A stretch of 64,000 bases of DNA from a virus. Location of the stretch: positions 1 through 64,000 of IMG/VR virus record IMGVR_UViG_3300031857_000106; one strand, 5' to 3'. The translations under genes and the position numbers were made by a program. How positions within the stretch are numbered: position 1 is the stretch's first letter; each line of letters begins with the position of its first letter. This document shows, piece after piece, positions 23,370 through 33,700 of this stretch. Below the pieces are notes generated by a model. The model saw only the letters and a list, made by a program, of their open reading frames with translations, did no database searches and was not told where the DNA came from.

Positions 23370-23806
23370 AGTCTTCCCTGAGAATTTACTGAGAGACAAT
23401 CATTACGATCGATCATCATCCAATGACCGCCGATAAGACCGAAAATATCGAGGTGGTCTTTTACTGTCTCAAGATCAAAGCACTTACAAGAATAAATGTC
23501 GAATTGAAAGAGATATGGGTGAACGCTGTCCCAGATGTGGATGCTAGCGTGAGAAGTGGCCAAAGTCACTGTCCCAGTAAGACCTTCGTTGCCAGGAGCG
23601 TCGACGTAGACGGACGTAGGACCGCCGACGACTTCCATGTTTACTTTATGGACGAGGTCTATGAACCATTGGTTAAGTACTGAAGTCTCACGTGGAGGGT
23701 TTTGAAAGTAACCCTTGATGAGGAGATGCTGATGGAAGGGCACAAATGTGTCCATTAGATGTCTTATTTGTTTATATTTAATGAGAAATTGCAAAGAAAA
23801 TGACAT
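23366..23806 (-). CDS. speD: S-adenosylmethionine decarboxylase-like protein (SpeD family)
   Basis: A 146-residue protein and the only minus-strand gene recognised. TSHASIHIWD (84-93) matches the self-processing site of prokaryotic AdoMet decarboxylase, normally ESH-x-S-x-HTWPE: Ser85 would become the pyruvoyl group, His90 the processing base, and Cys107 in DIYSCKCF the catalytic acid, spaced two residues further than usual. The residue before the cleavage Ser is Thr instead of Glu. By family it makes decarboxylated AdoMet for polyamine synthesis, known in marine T4-like phages. Its stop interlocks with the convergent gene; upstream is a 59-base divergent promoter region. Confidence 0.75.
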   Translation of the reverse strand: MSFSLQFLIKYKQIRHLMDTFVPFHQHLLIKGYFQNPPRETSVLNQWFIDLVHKVNMEVVGGPTSVYVDAPGNEGLTGTVTLATSHASIHIWDSVHPYLFQFDIYSCKCFDLETVKDHLDIFGLIGGHWMMIDRNDCLSVNSQGRL

Positions 23807-23865
23807 CTTGAGATTTTATTTTCTCTTTTCAGCAAAGATTTCTATCTTTAGAAAACTTTAGAAAC

Positions 23866-24123
23866 ATGACACTAGAAGAATTAAAAGAACTACCTGCACA
23901 CACGGTGTTCGCAACCGGAATCTCTAACAGCCCAAGGCTCCACAAAGATCAGGTCCGTTGGGTTGCGAAGAGAGGCTATATTCACGACTGGGCAGTCTAT
24001 TACTCAACTGCTGATAAAACGGTCGAAGAAATTACGAAGTGGGGCAGCAAAATCCACTCCTTGGATCTAGTTAAAGAACTCGTGGTTTGCGATGAGCCAA
24101 TGATTAAAATGTACAGACAATGA
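23866..24123 (+). CDS. Hypothetical small phage protein
   Basis: An 85-residue soluble protein with a helix (TLEELKELPAHTVFATG) and an RWVAKRGYIHDWAVYYS core. Start chosen at the ATG after an AT-rich leader containing CTATCTTTA. No family is assigned. Its stop overlaps the next ATG as ATGA. It begins a plus-strand operon divergent from the SpeD-like gene. Confidence 0.6.
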   Translation: MTLEELKELPAHTVFATGISNSPRLHKDQVRWVAKRGYIHDWAVYYSTADKTVEEITKWGSKIHSLDLVKELVVCDEPMIKMYRQ

Positions 24124-24386
24124 AAAAAGCACTAGAGAGAGTCGGGATCTTTTTTCTTTTCGTAATCTTCCTTGTTTTTCTAGGCGGATTCTATCTAGGA
24201 ACGAGATACACAGACAACAAAATCGGCGTTGATTCTCTGCAACACAAAGTCGACAGCCTCCACGACGAGAACTTTATAATTGGAGTCGAACTAATGAGAT
24301 GGGAATCCACGATCGATTGGTACCGAGAAGCAAATCCCAAAGAGGCCAAAAGGCTCGAAGATTGGAGATCACAAAACACTGAATAA
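24120..24386 (+). CDS. Single-pass membrane protein
   Basis: An 88-residue protein. Residues 8-28 (VGIFFLFVIFLVFLGGFYLG) form one membrane segment behind a short basic N-terminus, so the remaining charged, coiled-coil-like part (VDSLQHKVDSLHDENF) should lie in the periplasm. Size and topology would suit an i-spanin or another lysis or exclusion protein, but no lipoprotein partner is adjacent. Coupled to both neighbours. Confidence 0.6.
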   Translation: MKKALERVGIFFLFVIFLVFLGGFYLGTRYTDNKIGVDSLQHKVDSLHDENFIIGVELMRWESTIDWYREANPKEAKRLEDWRSQNTE

Positions 24387-24880
24387 TGACTACAAAAGAG
24401 ATCATAGCTAAATATCCTAAGATCTTCCAGCCGTATGAAGGCAATCCAGAAAATGTGAACTGGTACGGAGTACCAAAAGGCTGGCTCTGGGTGATCGACT
24501 CTCTCTGCGCATCGATCCAGAACTATTGCGATTCATCCATCTCAAAGATGAATCCCGATTACGTAGAAGGGTCTGTCTACGATAAAGAAGACACAAAGAC
24601 TCACAGATACTTACAGATTCCTCGAGAACAGGTGGTCTGCGTTCAGATGAAAGAAAAGTTCGGAGGGTTGAGGTTCTACACTGACGGACACAACGAGACA
24701 GTCGAGGGAATGATCAGAATGGCTGAGCAGATCTGTTCAGAAACTTGTGAGACTTGTGAGACTCGTGAAGGCGTAGGCTACACTCGAGGTTGGATCACGG
24801 TCCGTTGCAGAGCTTGTGCCGAGGAGGCCGGAAAAGAATGGGTAAGCACTGAAGATTGGAAAGCAAAAATAAAGATATGA
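24386..24880 (+). CDS. Zinc-ribbon-like phage protein
   Basis: A 164-residue protein. The C-terminal third has a CxxxCxxC cluster (ICSETCETCETREG) and a CxxC (VRCRACAEEAG) around GWITV, a likely zinc ribbon. The preceding block VQMKEKFGGLRFYTDGHNETVEGMIRMAEQ is a recurring small-protein domain in phages and bacteria. The N-terminus is Trp/Tyr-rich. A regulatory or nucleic-acid-binding role is possible. Confidence 0.65.
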   Translation: MTTKEIIAKYPKIFQPYEGNPENVNWYGVPKGWLWVIDSLCASIQNYCDSSISKMNPDYVEGSVYDKEDTKTHRYLQIPREQVVCVQMKEKFGGLRFYTDGHNETVEGMIRMAEQICSETCETCETREGVGYTRGWITVRCRACAEEAGKEWVSTEDWKAKIKI

Positions 24881-25356
24881 CAAAGACGAAGAAAAAGAAA
24901 GAAGAGAAGAAAGAGCTCAGCCCGAAAGAGATCGCTTGGAGCGTCTTTCTAGAAGACTACGATGATCCTGAGATCGAGAAGCGGTACGAGGGTTTCATCA
25001 AGAATTTAGAATGGAAGAAGAAGAGACACGACGATCTCGTCGGACCCCTCGATGAGACGATCGAAGAATATGAGGCATTAGGAGAGATCCTCTCAGGTCT
25101 GGTGAAACAGGGTCACTTTAGCTATGAGAATGACACTCTCATACCTAAGTTGAAAGAGCTCGAGAAAAAGGCTGATGAGATGAGGGTTGAGATCATGGGA
25201 TTGAAAGCAGACTTTAACAAAGAACACACGCTGATCAAGAAATACGAGGACGCTGCAGAGAACAAGCTCTTCTACCACTGGAGGTATTTGAAAGCGTTCG
25301 ATCCCGAAGTTCCAGTCTGGACAGAGTTCAGAGCAAAATGGTCTAAAATCTTTTAA
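24877..25356 (+). CDS. Hypothetical coiled-coil protein
   Basis: The protein has 159 residues from the ATGA-coupled start. The N-terminus is almost pure Lys/Glu (TKTKKKKEEKKELSPKE), the middle has long charged helices (LKELEKKADEMRVEIMGLK) and the end is Trp-rich (FYHWRYLKAFDPEVPVW). No family recognised. Likely an oligomeric accessory protein. Confidence 0.6.
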   Translation: MTKTKKKKEEKKELSPKEIAWSVFLEDYDDPEIEKRYEGFIKNLEWKKKRHDDLVGPLDETIEEYEALGEILSGLVKQGHFSYENDTLIPKLKELEKKADEMRVEIMGLKADFNKEHTLIKKYEDAAENKLFYHWRYLKAFDPEVPVWTEFRAKWSKIF

Positions 25357-25404
25357 AAAGTTTCAAAAAAGTTTCATTTTATTTTTTATGTCGTGTTTTT
25401 TTAT

Positions 25405-25412
25405 TAAATTTG
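25405..25412 (+). promoter_or_regulatory. Bacteroidota-type -7 promoter box
   Basis: TAAATTTG matches the Bacteroidota -7 consensus TAnnTTTG exactly, 24 bases before the ATG at 25437, inside a very AT-rich stretch with a repeated AAAAGTTTCA upstream. The -33 TTTG box is not clear. It would start the operon of three small genes that follows. Confidence 0.5.
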
Positions 25413-25436
25413 TATATCACAAAACAATAACACCAC

Positions 25437-25622
25437 ATGGCAACATTCAAGCTAAGACAGGACTACTATGGCAACAAGGACTATGGTAAACGCGCATTCT
25501 ACCTTCTCGATGAGAACGGTAACCAAACACACGATTTCGTCTTTATCGACGAAGTTGATGAATGGGCGGATTCGATGAGATCGGAAGGACACACAGTTGA
25601 AATCGAATACTCAGAAGAATAA
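25437..25622 (+). CDS. Hypothetical small acidic protein
   Basis: A 61-residue protein: TFKLRQDYYGNKDYGKRAFYLLDENGNQ looks like two strands with a polar turn, followed by an acidic helix (FIDEVDEWADSMRSEGH). No family assigned. It has its own promoter-like box and is followed at once by a strong terminator, so it may be expressed as a short abundant mRNA. Confidence 0.65.
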   Translation: MATFKLRQDYYGNKDYGKRAFYLLDENGNQTHDFVFIDEVDEWADSMRSEGHTVEIEYSEE

Positions 25623-25629
25623 CTAACAC

Positions 25630-25656
25630 GGGGTGGTGGACAACCACCCCATTTTT
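25630..25656 (+). terminator. Rho-independent terminator
   Basis: GGGGTGGT (25630-25637) pairs perfectly with ACCACCCC (25643-25650) around GGACA and is followed by ATTTTTC. It separates two small genes. Confidence 0.88.
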
Positions 25657-25677
25657 CAATCTAAAACTCACACCACC

Positions 25678-25968
25678 ATGTCAAGAGGAACAGACTTTAA
25701 AATCATCACACTCTCCAACAGAGAAACAGACGAAGAAGTAGACGTTTACGTACGTTACAGCTGGTACTATGCACCAGGCGTCCACACGATGCCTAACGGA
25801 GATCCCGGTTATCCCGACGAAAGCGAAATCGAGATCAAGGACTTCCACCTCAGCGAAGCACCTAACGATCCCATTCCCGATTGGGTCGACGAAGGAATGA
25901 TAGAAGAAGCAATCTGGGAAGCCGGAGATGTCTTCACACAAGACTCAGATTACGATTTTGACTACTAA
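25678..25968 (+). CDS. Hypothetical acidic phage protein
   Basis: A 96-residue acidic protein starting SRGTDFKIITLSNRE, with strand-rich DEEVDVYVRYSWYYAPG and an Asp/Glu-rich end (DWVDEGMIEEAIWEAGD). The start was chosen after the terminator, at the ATG preceded by a CACCACC-type leader like that of the previous gene; a longer frame would run back through the hairpin. Function unknown. Confidence 0.6.
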   Translation: MSRGTDFKIITLSNRETDEEVDVYVRYSWYYAPGVHTMPNGDPGYPDESEIEIKDFHLSEAPNDPIPDWVDEGMIEEAIWEAGDVFTQDSDYDFDY

Positions 25969-25980
25969 ACGCTCATTCAG

Positions 25981-26316
25981 ATGAATATCGAAATACTTTC
26001 AAACTCTTCAGCAGCTAACGGAACATCTTTTCACGGTCAGATGTTCTATGCTACACCGCAGCAGCTCACCGACATCTTCGGTCCAGCTGAATACATCTAC
26101 AATGACGGGGAGGGCAAAGTCAACTTTGAATGGACTTTGAACTTGGTCGATCCAGAAACCGAAACTGAAAAGCCCTTCACCATCTACGACTGGAAAGAGT
26201 ACAGAAGGCTTTCAATGGACGAAAAGATAGAATGGCACGTCGGAGCACACGACAGCTACACAGGTCTTCTCGCTCGAATTGCTATCATTGATGCACTAAC
26301 TCCAAACGCTTCCTGA
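25981..26316 (+). CDS. Hypothetical phage protein
   Basis: A 111-residue protein, beta-rich at first (NIEILSNSSAANGTSFHGQMFYAT), then a region reminiscent of small phage regulators (TDIFGPAEYIYNDGEGKVNFEW) and FTIYDWKEYRRLSMDEKIEWHVGA. No recognised family. It is the last gene before the fibre array. Confidence 0.6.
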   Translation: MNIEILSNSSAANGTSFHGQMFYATPQQLTDIFGPAEYIYNDGEGKVNFEWTLNLVDPETETEKPFTIYDWKEYRRLSMDEKIEWHVGAHDSYTGLLARIAIIDALTPNAS

Positions 26317-26344
26317 TCTAACTCTTTTCTCCAAAGATAGATAT

Positions 26345-26368
26345 GCCAAAGCAATAATTAGTTTTGGC
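26345..26368 (+). promoter_or_regulatory. Leader hairpin enclosing the TTG start of fibre 1
   Basis: GCCAAA (26345-26350) pairs with TTTGGC (26363-26368); the TTG start codon (26364-26366) lies inside the 3' arm. The preceding AGATAGATA motif is also shared with other fibre leaders. It could hold back initiation until the helix is opened. Confidence 0.5.
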
Positions 26369-29300
26369 CGGATATCGCATTACCAACACCTCAGGCATCG
26401 CTCTCAATACAGATAACGAGGGCATCAGCATTCCCACCACGAACAATGTGGCCGGGCTGAGGACGACCGGAGTACCAACCGGTTCAATCATCTTCAACAC
26501 TGCTGATAGCCAGTTCTACGGTTTCAACGGAACGAGCTGGGTGAGGACGAGCACCTCTGGGACCTCGGGTTCTGCAGGGACTGCAGGTTCGAGCGGAACA
26601 AGCGGAACCTCAGGTTCTAGCGGAACTGCTGGGACTTCGGGTTCTAGCGGAACTGCCGGAACTTCGGGCATTGAGGGCCCACAAGGCATCCAGGGTCCAC
26701 AGGGACCTCAAGGGCCTATCGGACCACAAGGAATCCAAGGACCTATTGGTCCACAGGGATTCCAAGGACCAGGAGGCACGAGTGGATCAAGCGGAACTGC
26801 TGGGACTTCGGGTTCGAGCGGAACTGCTGGGACGAGCGGTACTAGTGGAATACAAGGACCTCAGGGTCAGACTGGACCGCAGGGTCAGACTGGACCTCAG
26901 GGAAATACTGGACCTCAAGGCAACCAAGGTCCCATCGGACCGCAAGGCGTACAAGGACCGGGCGGAACAAGCGGTACTAGCGGAAATAGCGGAACTTCAG
27001 GAACCAGCGGTGGACAGGGTCCACAAGGTCCACAGGGACCAATCGGGCCTCAAGGCTTACAGGGACCACAAGGTGCCCAAGGACCTATTGGACCACAGGG
27101 AAATCAAGGACCAGGAGGAAGCAGTGGAACCAGCGGCGGACAGGGGCCTGGTGGATCTTCAGGAACAAGCGGAACAAGCGGAGCTCAAGGTCCACAAGGA
27201 GCCCAAGGGCCGATAGGACCGGGCACTGTCAGTGGAACTACTAATTACGTTTCTAAATTTACTAATAGCACTTCTTTAGGAAATTCCATCATATACGATG
27301 ACGGCAGCAGTGTAGGCATCAATGTGATTCCTACAGCACCTTTACATCTCTACAAGGCTTCGAACGCCTTTATGCAGATACAGTCAGCAGGTGGTAGTTA
27401 TTCCTATTTAGAACTCGCTACACCATCAAGCGGAAGCGGCTACATCATCAAAAATCTAACCACAGGAAACAGTGCTCTGAATAAGAGTTTATATCTGTGG
27501 AATGCCGATGGAGCAGTTCAATTCGTCCCTAGCGGTGTAATAGGAAATGCAACCACGGTCGATACAAGCGGCAACTTGGGAGTAAAAGTGATTCCAAGCG
27601 CATGGAGCCAGTTCTCCGTTTTGCAGCTAGGAGGAAGCACTTATGCTGGTGTTGCATCAAGTAACACTTACATCAACCTATCAACCAACGTATACTATGA
27701 TGGCAGTAATTTCAAGTACATAACAAACGGCGTATCTACACGGTATCAACAATCGAGCGGAGAACACTATTGGTATACCGCGCCATCGGGAACTGCAGGC
27801 GCAACGGCGTCTCATGTTCAGTTTATGGTGTTAGATGATAGCGGTAATCTAGGCCTAGGCTCTGGCACAAACCCTGCAAACTGGGCAAGCGGAACAGAGA
27901 GCGTTTTACAGATAAAGAACGGTGCAGTTTACGGATATCAAAATTATGAAGTTGGCCTAACAGCAAACACATACTATAATGCTGGGTGGAAATACATCGA
28001 AACACAAACTGCTGCAATGATTTATATTGCAGGCAGCATGGATTTCAGAGTAGCAGCAGCGGGCACTGCGGGGACGGCGATCACCTGGACATCACCATTG
28101 GGCATAGCTATTACAGGGGAAGTTTCATTTACAGCTATTTCAAGATCTTGGTCTTATTCAGCACCTTCTACAACCTACAAAAATATAGATTGGGGAGGTG
28201 GTGGAGCACTATTCAGAGATTCTTATGATTCTTACCTAACGTCAAACACATATTATAGCACAGCAGGATGGAAAGCTAAATATACACATAGTGGTGGTAT
28301 TGGTACGTGGAGAATGTTAGGAGGTGATGTTGCTTGGCATACGTATGATGGTTCTGTAACAGCAGGAACTGTGTATAGTATGACTGATAAGTTTTTTATA
28401 TCTAAATCAGGTAACGTAGGAATAGGAGAGGCTGTTGATACGTTTCCTAACGGAGATTCACTGCTCATTAAAAATAGCGGTGTTTGGAATGTCACCATCG
28501 GTTTGCAAAATACAGGAACGGGCGGCAGAAAGTGGAACATATTCAGTACAAACGACACATTTAGCCAAGGCGGCGGAAAGCTGCTGTTCTATCACGCTAC
28601 ATCTAGTAGCAATCCAATGTTGATTGATGGTTCAGATAGAGTTTGCATAAATACCATTACTGCGAGCAGCACCTATGGAACATTGACGGTAGCCGGTGTA
28701 GGTATAACGATAGCTAATGACGGTAATGCCAAACTGCAAATAGGCAGATATTCATCAGGCGTGCCTAACTCTTATATTAAATTAGGAACAAGTTCCAATA
28801 GTCTTCGCATCACAAACAATAATGACACTGCTGATGTATTTACGATAGAAAATGGAGGTAACGTTGGAATTGGTACTACTTCGCCTGCATGTAGACTGCA
28901 TATAGAAAGTGCATCGGCGTCTTATGGACAATTTAGAATTACAAGCACGAGCAACAATACAGGAGAAGCTAGCATAAATTTCGGTAGAACAGACCAGGCC
29001 ATAGATAGTAGATGGACTGTTGGCCAAGGCGTAGCTAGCATAGGAGACAGTTTTGGATTTTATACAGGCGGTAGCCCCAAAGTAGTTATCAACACTAGCG
29101 GTGATGTTGGAATTGGTGCCACTCTACCTGGATCTAAACTAGACGTTAGAGCAGGATCAAACTATCCACTAATTTTAGATTCTACTCAACAATATCTGTT
29201 AGGTTTATATAGAGACGGAACGGCAGAATGGTGGTTAGCTGTTAGTGGAGGCGATTTGAAAATTCATGAAAATGGAGTAGGAGATCAAATCATTTTTAAA

Positions 29301-30710
29301 GCTGGAGGCAATGTAGGGATTGGGGTATCTCCAAACACTAAATTAGACGTAAATGGAACGGGATTATTCAGAGGTAGAGTAACACTGGGAGCAGGCATTA
29401 CTACTGGTCAAACTTACGGTCAACTGAATGTTTGGGATACAGCATCAGGGAGCGGGTCAAGCCGTATGGCTGATTTTACCAATGGCACAGATGCTAACAT
29501 GAACTTTTATGTTAGTCAAATTGGTGCCACTACTAAATACGCTGAGATTGCAAGCTATTCTACGCTTCCTTTAGTATTGAACAAAACATCAGGCGGTAAT
29601 GTTGGAATTAACATTTATGACCCTGCACATAAATTAACCGTTCAGAATGGAGATATTGCAATAGGTAATGGTAACCAAACATCAGGTGACTTCTCTCAAG
29701 CTCAGGCTTTACATTTTCTGAACGAAACGACAACTCCTTTAGCTACCATCAAAGCCGTACGTGTCAATTGGGCTCAAGGACAAACAGATTTAACGTTCTC
29801 AACTTACAACTCAGGAATGAGTGAAAAGGTGAGAATTGCATATAACGGAGCTGTCGGTATTGGAACAACAAATTTAACAGGCTTAACGGGTAGTTGTCTA
29901 TACATTAGAGCAACCTCATCCAACGTAGGTCAATCAGCAATTTCCATTCAAGATTACTTAGCTAGAAATCGCTGGGTGATTAACGGCCAAGACGGCGCAG
30001 ACAATTTTTCTTTAAACATTTACTCTGCACCGAGTGCAAGCAATGACTTTACTCGAAGATTAAGAATCGGCCAAGACGGCGTATTCTCATTCGGCGGCAC
30101 AGACACAACTTACAGATACAATTTTGAAGCAGGCTCGGTCTACATTCCAGGTGGTCAGGGTGGCAACGTAAGCACAGCTTACACTTCTTGGAACCAGCTC
30201 GTATTCGGTGATCAATACTCTGACGTAGCACGTGGCCCTAACAAAATAGTCACTTATGGTAGAGGCGGCGGTTGGGTCGCAGGTATCGGAATACATAACG
30301 ACACTCAAGCTTATTACGCCGGAGGCACTCACAAATTCTACAAGTTCGATGGTACTACAGCTACTCTCAATCTGAGCCTCGACGGCAGCGGAAACTTAGT
30401 AGCCACGGGAGACGTTACAGCCTACTCAGACATCAGGCTCAAGGAGAACATCGACACTATAAGCTCGGCCTTGGAGAAGACTCTCCGTCTCAGAGGAGTC
30501 TACTACAATAAAATAGGAGAGGAAAAAAGAAGTCTCGGAGTCATTGCTCAAGAAGTCGAGGAAGTCATTCCTGAAGTCGTCTCTGAGCTCGAAGGATATA
30601 AGGGTGTCTCTTATGGAAACATGGTCGGTCTCCTCATCGAGGCCGTAAAAGAGCTGAACAAGAAAATTGAAGCACAAGACGAATTGATCAAATCTCTCTT
30701 AGATAGATAA
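26364..30710 (+). CDS. Collagen-like tail fibre 1 with S74 chaperone domain
   Basis: The protein has 1448 residues and a TTG start. Residues 1-64 are the conserved head ([18 protein letters not shown] ... [10 protein letters not shown]). About 65-290 are Gly-X-Y repeats mixing GTSG/GSSG/GTAG with [13 protein letters not shown] triplets, and should form a trimeric shaft. About 290-1345 is an adhesive region with scattered '[10 protein letters not shown]-x-x-KL' units. Residues 1350-1448 are an S74 intramolecular chaperone ([11 protein letters not shown]; Ser1355/Lys1360 dyad) ending in a coiled coil ([16 protein letters not shown]), which is normally autocleaved after trimer folding. The middle is visibly more AT-rich than the ends. 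Likely a receptor-binding fibre. Confidence 0.9.
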   Translation: MAGYRITNTSGIALNTDNEGISIPTTNNVAGLRTTGVPTGSIIFNTADSQFYGFNGTSWVRTSTSGTSGSAGTAGSSGTSGTSGSSGTAGTSGSSGTAGTSGIEGPQGIQGPQGPQGPIGPQGIQGPIGPQGFQGPGGTSGSSGTAGTSGSSGTAGTSGTSGIQGPQGQTGPQGQTGPQGNTGPQGNQGPIGPQGVQGPGGTSGTSGNSGTSGTSGGQGPQGPQGPIGPQGLQGPQGAQGPIGPQGNQGPGGSSGTSGGQGPGGSSGTSGTSGAQGPQGAQGPIGPGTVSGTTNYVSKFTNSTSLGNSIIYDDGSSVGINVIPTAPLHLYKASNAFMQIQSAGGSYSYLELATPSSGSGYIIKNLTTGNSALNKSLYLWNADGAVQFVPSGVIGNATTVDTSGNLGVKVIPSAWSQFSVLQLGGSTYAGVASSNTYINLSTNVYYDGSNFKYITNGVSTRYQQSSGEHYWYTAPSGTAGATASHVQFMVLDDSGNLGLGSGTNPANWASGTESVLQIKNGAVYGYQNYEVGLTANTYYNAGWKYIETQTAAMIYIAGSMDFRVAAAGTAGTAITWTSPLGIAITGEVSFTAISRSWSYSAPSTTYKNIDWGGGGALFRDSYDSYLTSNTYYSTAGWKAKYTHSGGIGTWRMLGGDVAWHTYDGSVTAGTVYSMTDKFFISKSGNVGIGEAVDTFPNGDSLLIKNSGVWNVTIGLQNTGTGGRKWNIFSTNDTFSQGGGKLLFYHATSSSNPMLIDGSDRVCINTITASSTYGTLTVAGVGITIANDGNAKLQIGRYSSGVPNSYIKLGTSSNSLRITNNNDTADVFTIENGGNVGIGTTSPACRLHIESASASYGQFRITSTSNNTGEASINFGRTDQAIDSRWTVGQGVASIGDSFGFYTGGSPKVVINTSGDVGIGATLPGSKLDVRAGSNYPLILDSTQQYLLGLYRDGTAEWWLAVSGGDLKIHENGVGDQIIFKAGGNVGIGVSPNTKLDVNGTGLFRGRVTLGAGITTGQTYGQLNVWDTASGSGSSRMADFTNGTDANMNFYVSQIGATTKYAEIASYSTLPLVLNKTSGGNVGINIYDPAHKLTVQNGDIAIGNGNQTSGDFSQAQALHFLNETTTPLATIKAVRVNWAQGQTDLTFSTYNSGMSEKVRIAYNGAVGIGTTNLTGLTGSCLYIRATSSNVGQSAISIQDYLARNRWVINGQDGADNFSLNIYSAPSASNDFTRRLRIGQDGVFSFGGTDTTYRYNFEAGSVYIPGGQGGNVSTAYTSWNQLVFGDQYSDVARGPNKIVTYGRGGGWVAGIGIHNDTQAYYAGGTHKFYKFDGTTATLNLSLDGSGNLVATGDVTAYSDIRLKENIDTISSALEKTLRLRGVYYNKIGEEKRSLGVIAQEVEEVIPEVVSELEGYKGVSYGNMVGLLIEAVKELNKKIEAQDELIKSLLDR

Positions 30711-30733
30711 GCCAAAGCAAATCTAGTTTTGGC
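30711..30733 (+). promoter_or_regulatory. Leader hairpin enclosing the TTG start of fibre 2
   Basis: GCCAAA directly after the fibre 1 stop pairs with TTTGGC (30728-30733), with TTG at 30729 in the stem and an 11-base loop GCAAATCTAGT. The leader and the following 70 bases are nearly identical to those of fibre 5. Confidence 0.5.
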
Positions 30734-33700
30734 CGGATACCGCATATCGAACACATCGGGCATTGCCCTTTCCACTGACAACGAGGGGATCTCAATTCCT
30801 ACCACGAACAACGTGGCTGGACTCAGAGCCTCGGGTGTCCCTACAGGATCGCTGATCTTCAGCACCACAGATAACCAACTCTACTCTTTCAACGGAACGA
30901 GCTGGGTCAGAGCCTCTACCTCTGGATCCAGCGGAACTGCAGGAACTTCAGGTTCTTCAGGAACCGCAGGAACATCGGGTTCTAGCGGAACTGCTGGAAC
31001 ATCAGGTTCTAGTGGAACCTCTGGTCTACAGGGTCCAGCCGGGCCGCAGGGAGCTCAGGGACCGCAAGGCGCGACTGGGCCTCAAGGTGCTCAAGGTCCG
31101 CAAGGGATCCAAGGTCCACAAGGAGTCCAAGGTCCGAGCGGTAGCAGTGGAACCAGTGGTACATCAGGTTCTAGCGGAACTGCAGGAACTTCAGGTTCTA
31201 GCGGAACTGCAGGAACGAGTGGAACTAGCGGCTCTTCGGGCACAGCCGGAACTAGCGGTTCTGCTGGAACTGCGGGTACTAGTGGAACTCCGGGAACGAG
31301 CGGAACGAGCGGAGGACAGGGAGGTCTAGGACCTCAAGGTCCACAGGGACCTATCGGACCGGGCGGACCTCAGGGAAATACTGGACCTCAGGGACCACAA
31401 GGGCCACAGGGAAATGCCGGATCGAGCGGTACGAGCGGTACCACCGGAACTTCAGGAACTAGCGGTGGTCAGGGCCCTCAAGGCAACCAGGGTCCTCAAG
31501 GAGCTCAAGGTCCACAGGGTAACACCGGTCCACAGGGTCCACAGGGACCACAAGGGCCGGGTGGCGGGCAAGGACCTGGCGGTTCTTCAGGAACAAGTGG
31601 AACTTCAGCAGCTTCGGCTATCACTAACAACACAAACAACTATGTTGTTACTGCAACAGGAGATGGAACTACTCCTTTTAACGGTGAGGCTAATCTACAA
31701 TTCAATGGATCAATTTTAACAGTAGAAGGTAATCTCCAGCAAAAGGGCAAGATCTACTACACTTACGATTGGTTACAAGAAAAGGATTTTGGATATGGGG
31801 GTGGCTATAAAACTTTAGCTATTGGGAGTTTATCTTCTTCTAATGTGTTTAGTTTAGCCTTCGGGGTAGACGTGAGCGGTAACCCTAGCGGATCTTTTTC
31901 AGGTTACGGCAGCGAATACTTTTGGAGAAGCGCAGGTTCTTTCAAAACTCCGAATTCATCTAATAACGGTTACAATCAGCTATTTGAATGGAATAGCAGC
32001 GGAGGAATGACTTTTAATCAAGCCGCTGAATTTATAGGAACGGTAACAGTCGGTTCTCCTTTGTCTGTAAAAAGTACAACTCCTTACATTCAATGGATAA
32101 ATGCTTCTTCGACGAGATTAGCGTACATCCAACATAACGCCACAAACTTAGTTTACAATGCAGATACCGGAGTTCACGTATTTAATCAAAATGTAGATAT
32201 TAATGGTTCAACACTAACACTTACGCCTGCTGCATATAGTGGTAATTATAAATCATTATTTGCCACTATGAGCAGTGCTCAAGGTGTGTTACAATTAGGT
32301 AACAACGGAGCAAACTACATCGTTGCGGGCAACAGCTTTGCAGGTGGGCAAATGCTTTTTTATGTTAATGCCACTTCAAGTTTTCTAAGTTCTGTAAATG
32401 GAACATTGGCTCTAACACTCTCCTCTAACGCAGCGGCTACCTTTAGTTCAGCTCTTACTGTTATTAGCACGGGTAATTTTGGTGGAGGTACTTTAAACGG
32501 AGCAGCTTTTATAATTAAAGGAGCAAATAGCACACCTGCTACAAGCGGCACTACGACAGGTGCTGTATTAAGACTTTCAAGCGGAACAGGACTTTATAAT
32601 GTTCTTGATTTTGGAACAAATGAAGCATTAGATTATTCTTGGATTCAATCAACAAGAGCAAATAGTTTAGGTACTTACGACTACCTAGCAATACAGCCTA
32701 ACGGTGGTAATTTACTTGTAGGTACAACTGCTAATTCAACATTTAAACTTGATGTAAATGGCACGGCTAGGGTGAGTGGTGTGGCTACGTTTAGTAGCAG
32801 AGTAAATGTAAATGGGGCATCAGATGATGCGGATATTGCACTGCAAACAGTTGCGCCAAGTGGGGCAGGCAAATATATTTATGTTGGTAGAGATTCTTCA
32901 GCTCAATGGAGATTCTCTGTTGCTTCAAGTGGAGATACTCAAATAGGAGCACCTCAATCAGGAGCAACATATAAACTACTTACATTAAGTAGTAGTGGGA
33001 ATAACTTAGATACAGGAACAGTACTCAGACTTATTGGTAACTCTGCCCTTGATTTGGTTGACATTTCTGTAAATGATACAACTACAAGAATTTACCATCA
33101 GGAAAATGCAGCAGACGCAGCAAACGGGTATGGCAAAATTCAGTTCAGAACCAACGCAACTGCAAATGGAAGTTCCCCGACAAGAGGAGGCTTTCAATTT
33201 ACTATCGGTTCAACAGATGCTTTATTCATTAATTCAATAGGTCAGGCCACATTTACTACAACGTCAGGGAGTGGCATAACAATTACCACGAACGATGTCA
33301 CTACTTTAAAAATGACTAGTTCAGCCGGTACTACTAAGAATTGGGGATTTGCTACAACGAATTTAGCTGCTAGTGATTTTGGAATTTATCAATCTAATGC
33401 AGCAGGAGGAGATCCTATAAGCGCAGGAGCTGCTAAGTTGTATTTTAACGGAAACGGTGCAGCTACATTTAGCTCATCAATTACCGTCGGTGTAATACCT
33501 GCATTGAACCCCTCAGGGTTTGGATATGACCCCAATGGATATAAAACACTAATTCTTGGGCCAACAAATCCAACAGGTTATCAGACTCTCTGTATAGGCG
33601 TTGATGTAAGTGGCATCGCAAGCGGAGCTTTCAGCGGAGCCGGCGGAGAGATCGTCTGGAAGAATGTCTGTACCTGGATCACTCCAAACGCCGCAAATAC

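Noticed and set aside
23423-23683. Plus-strand frame opposite the SpeD-like gene
   Set aside because: The minus strand has conserved catalytic residues; the plus-strand frame shows no motif.
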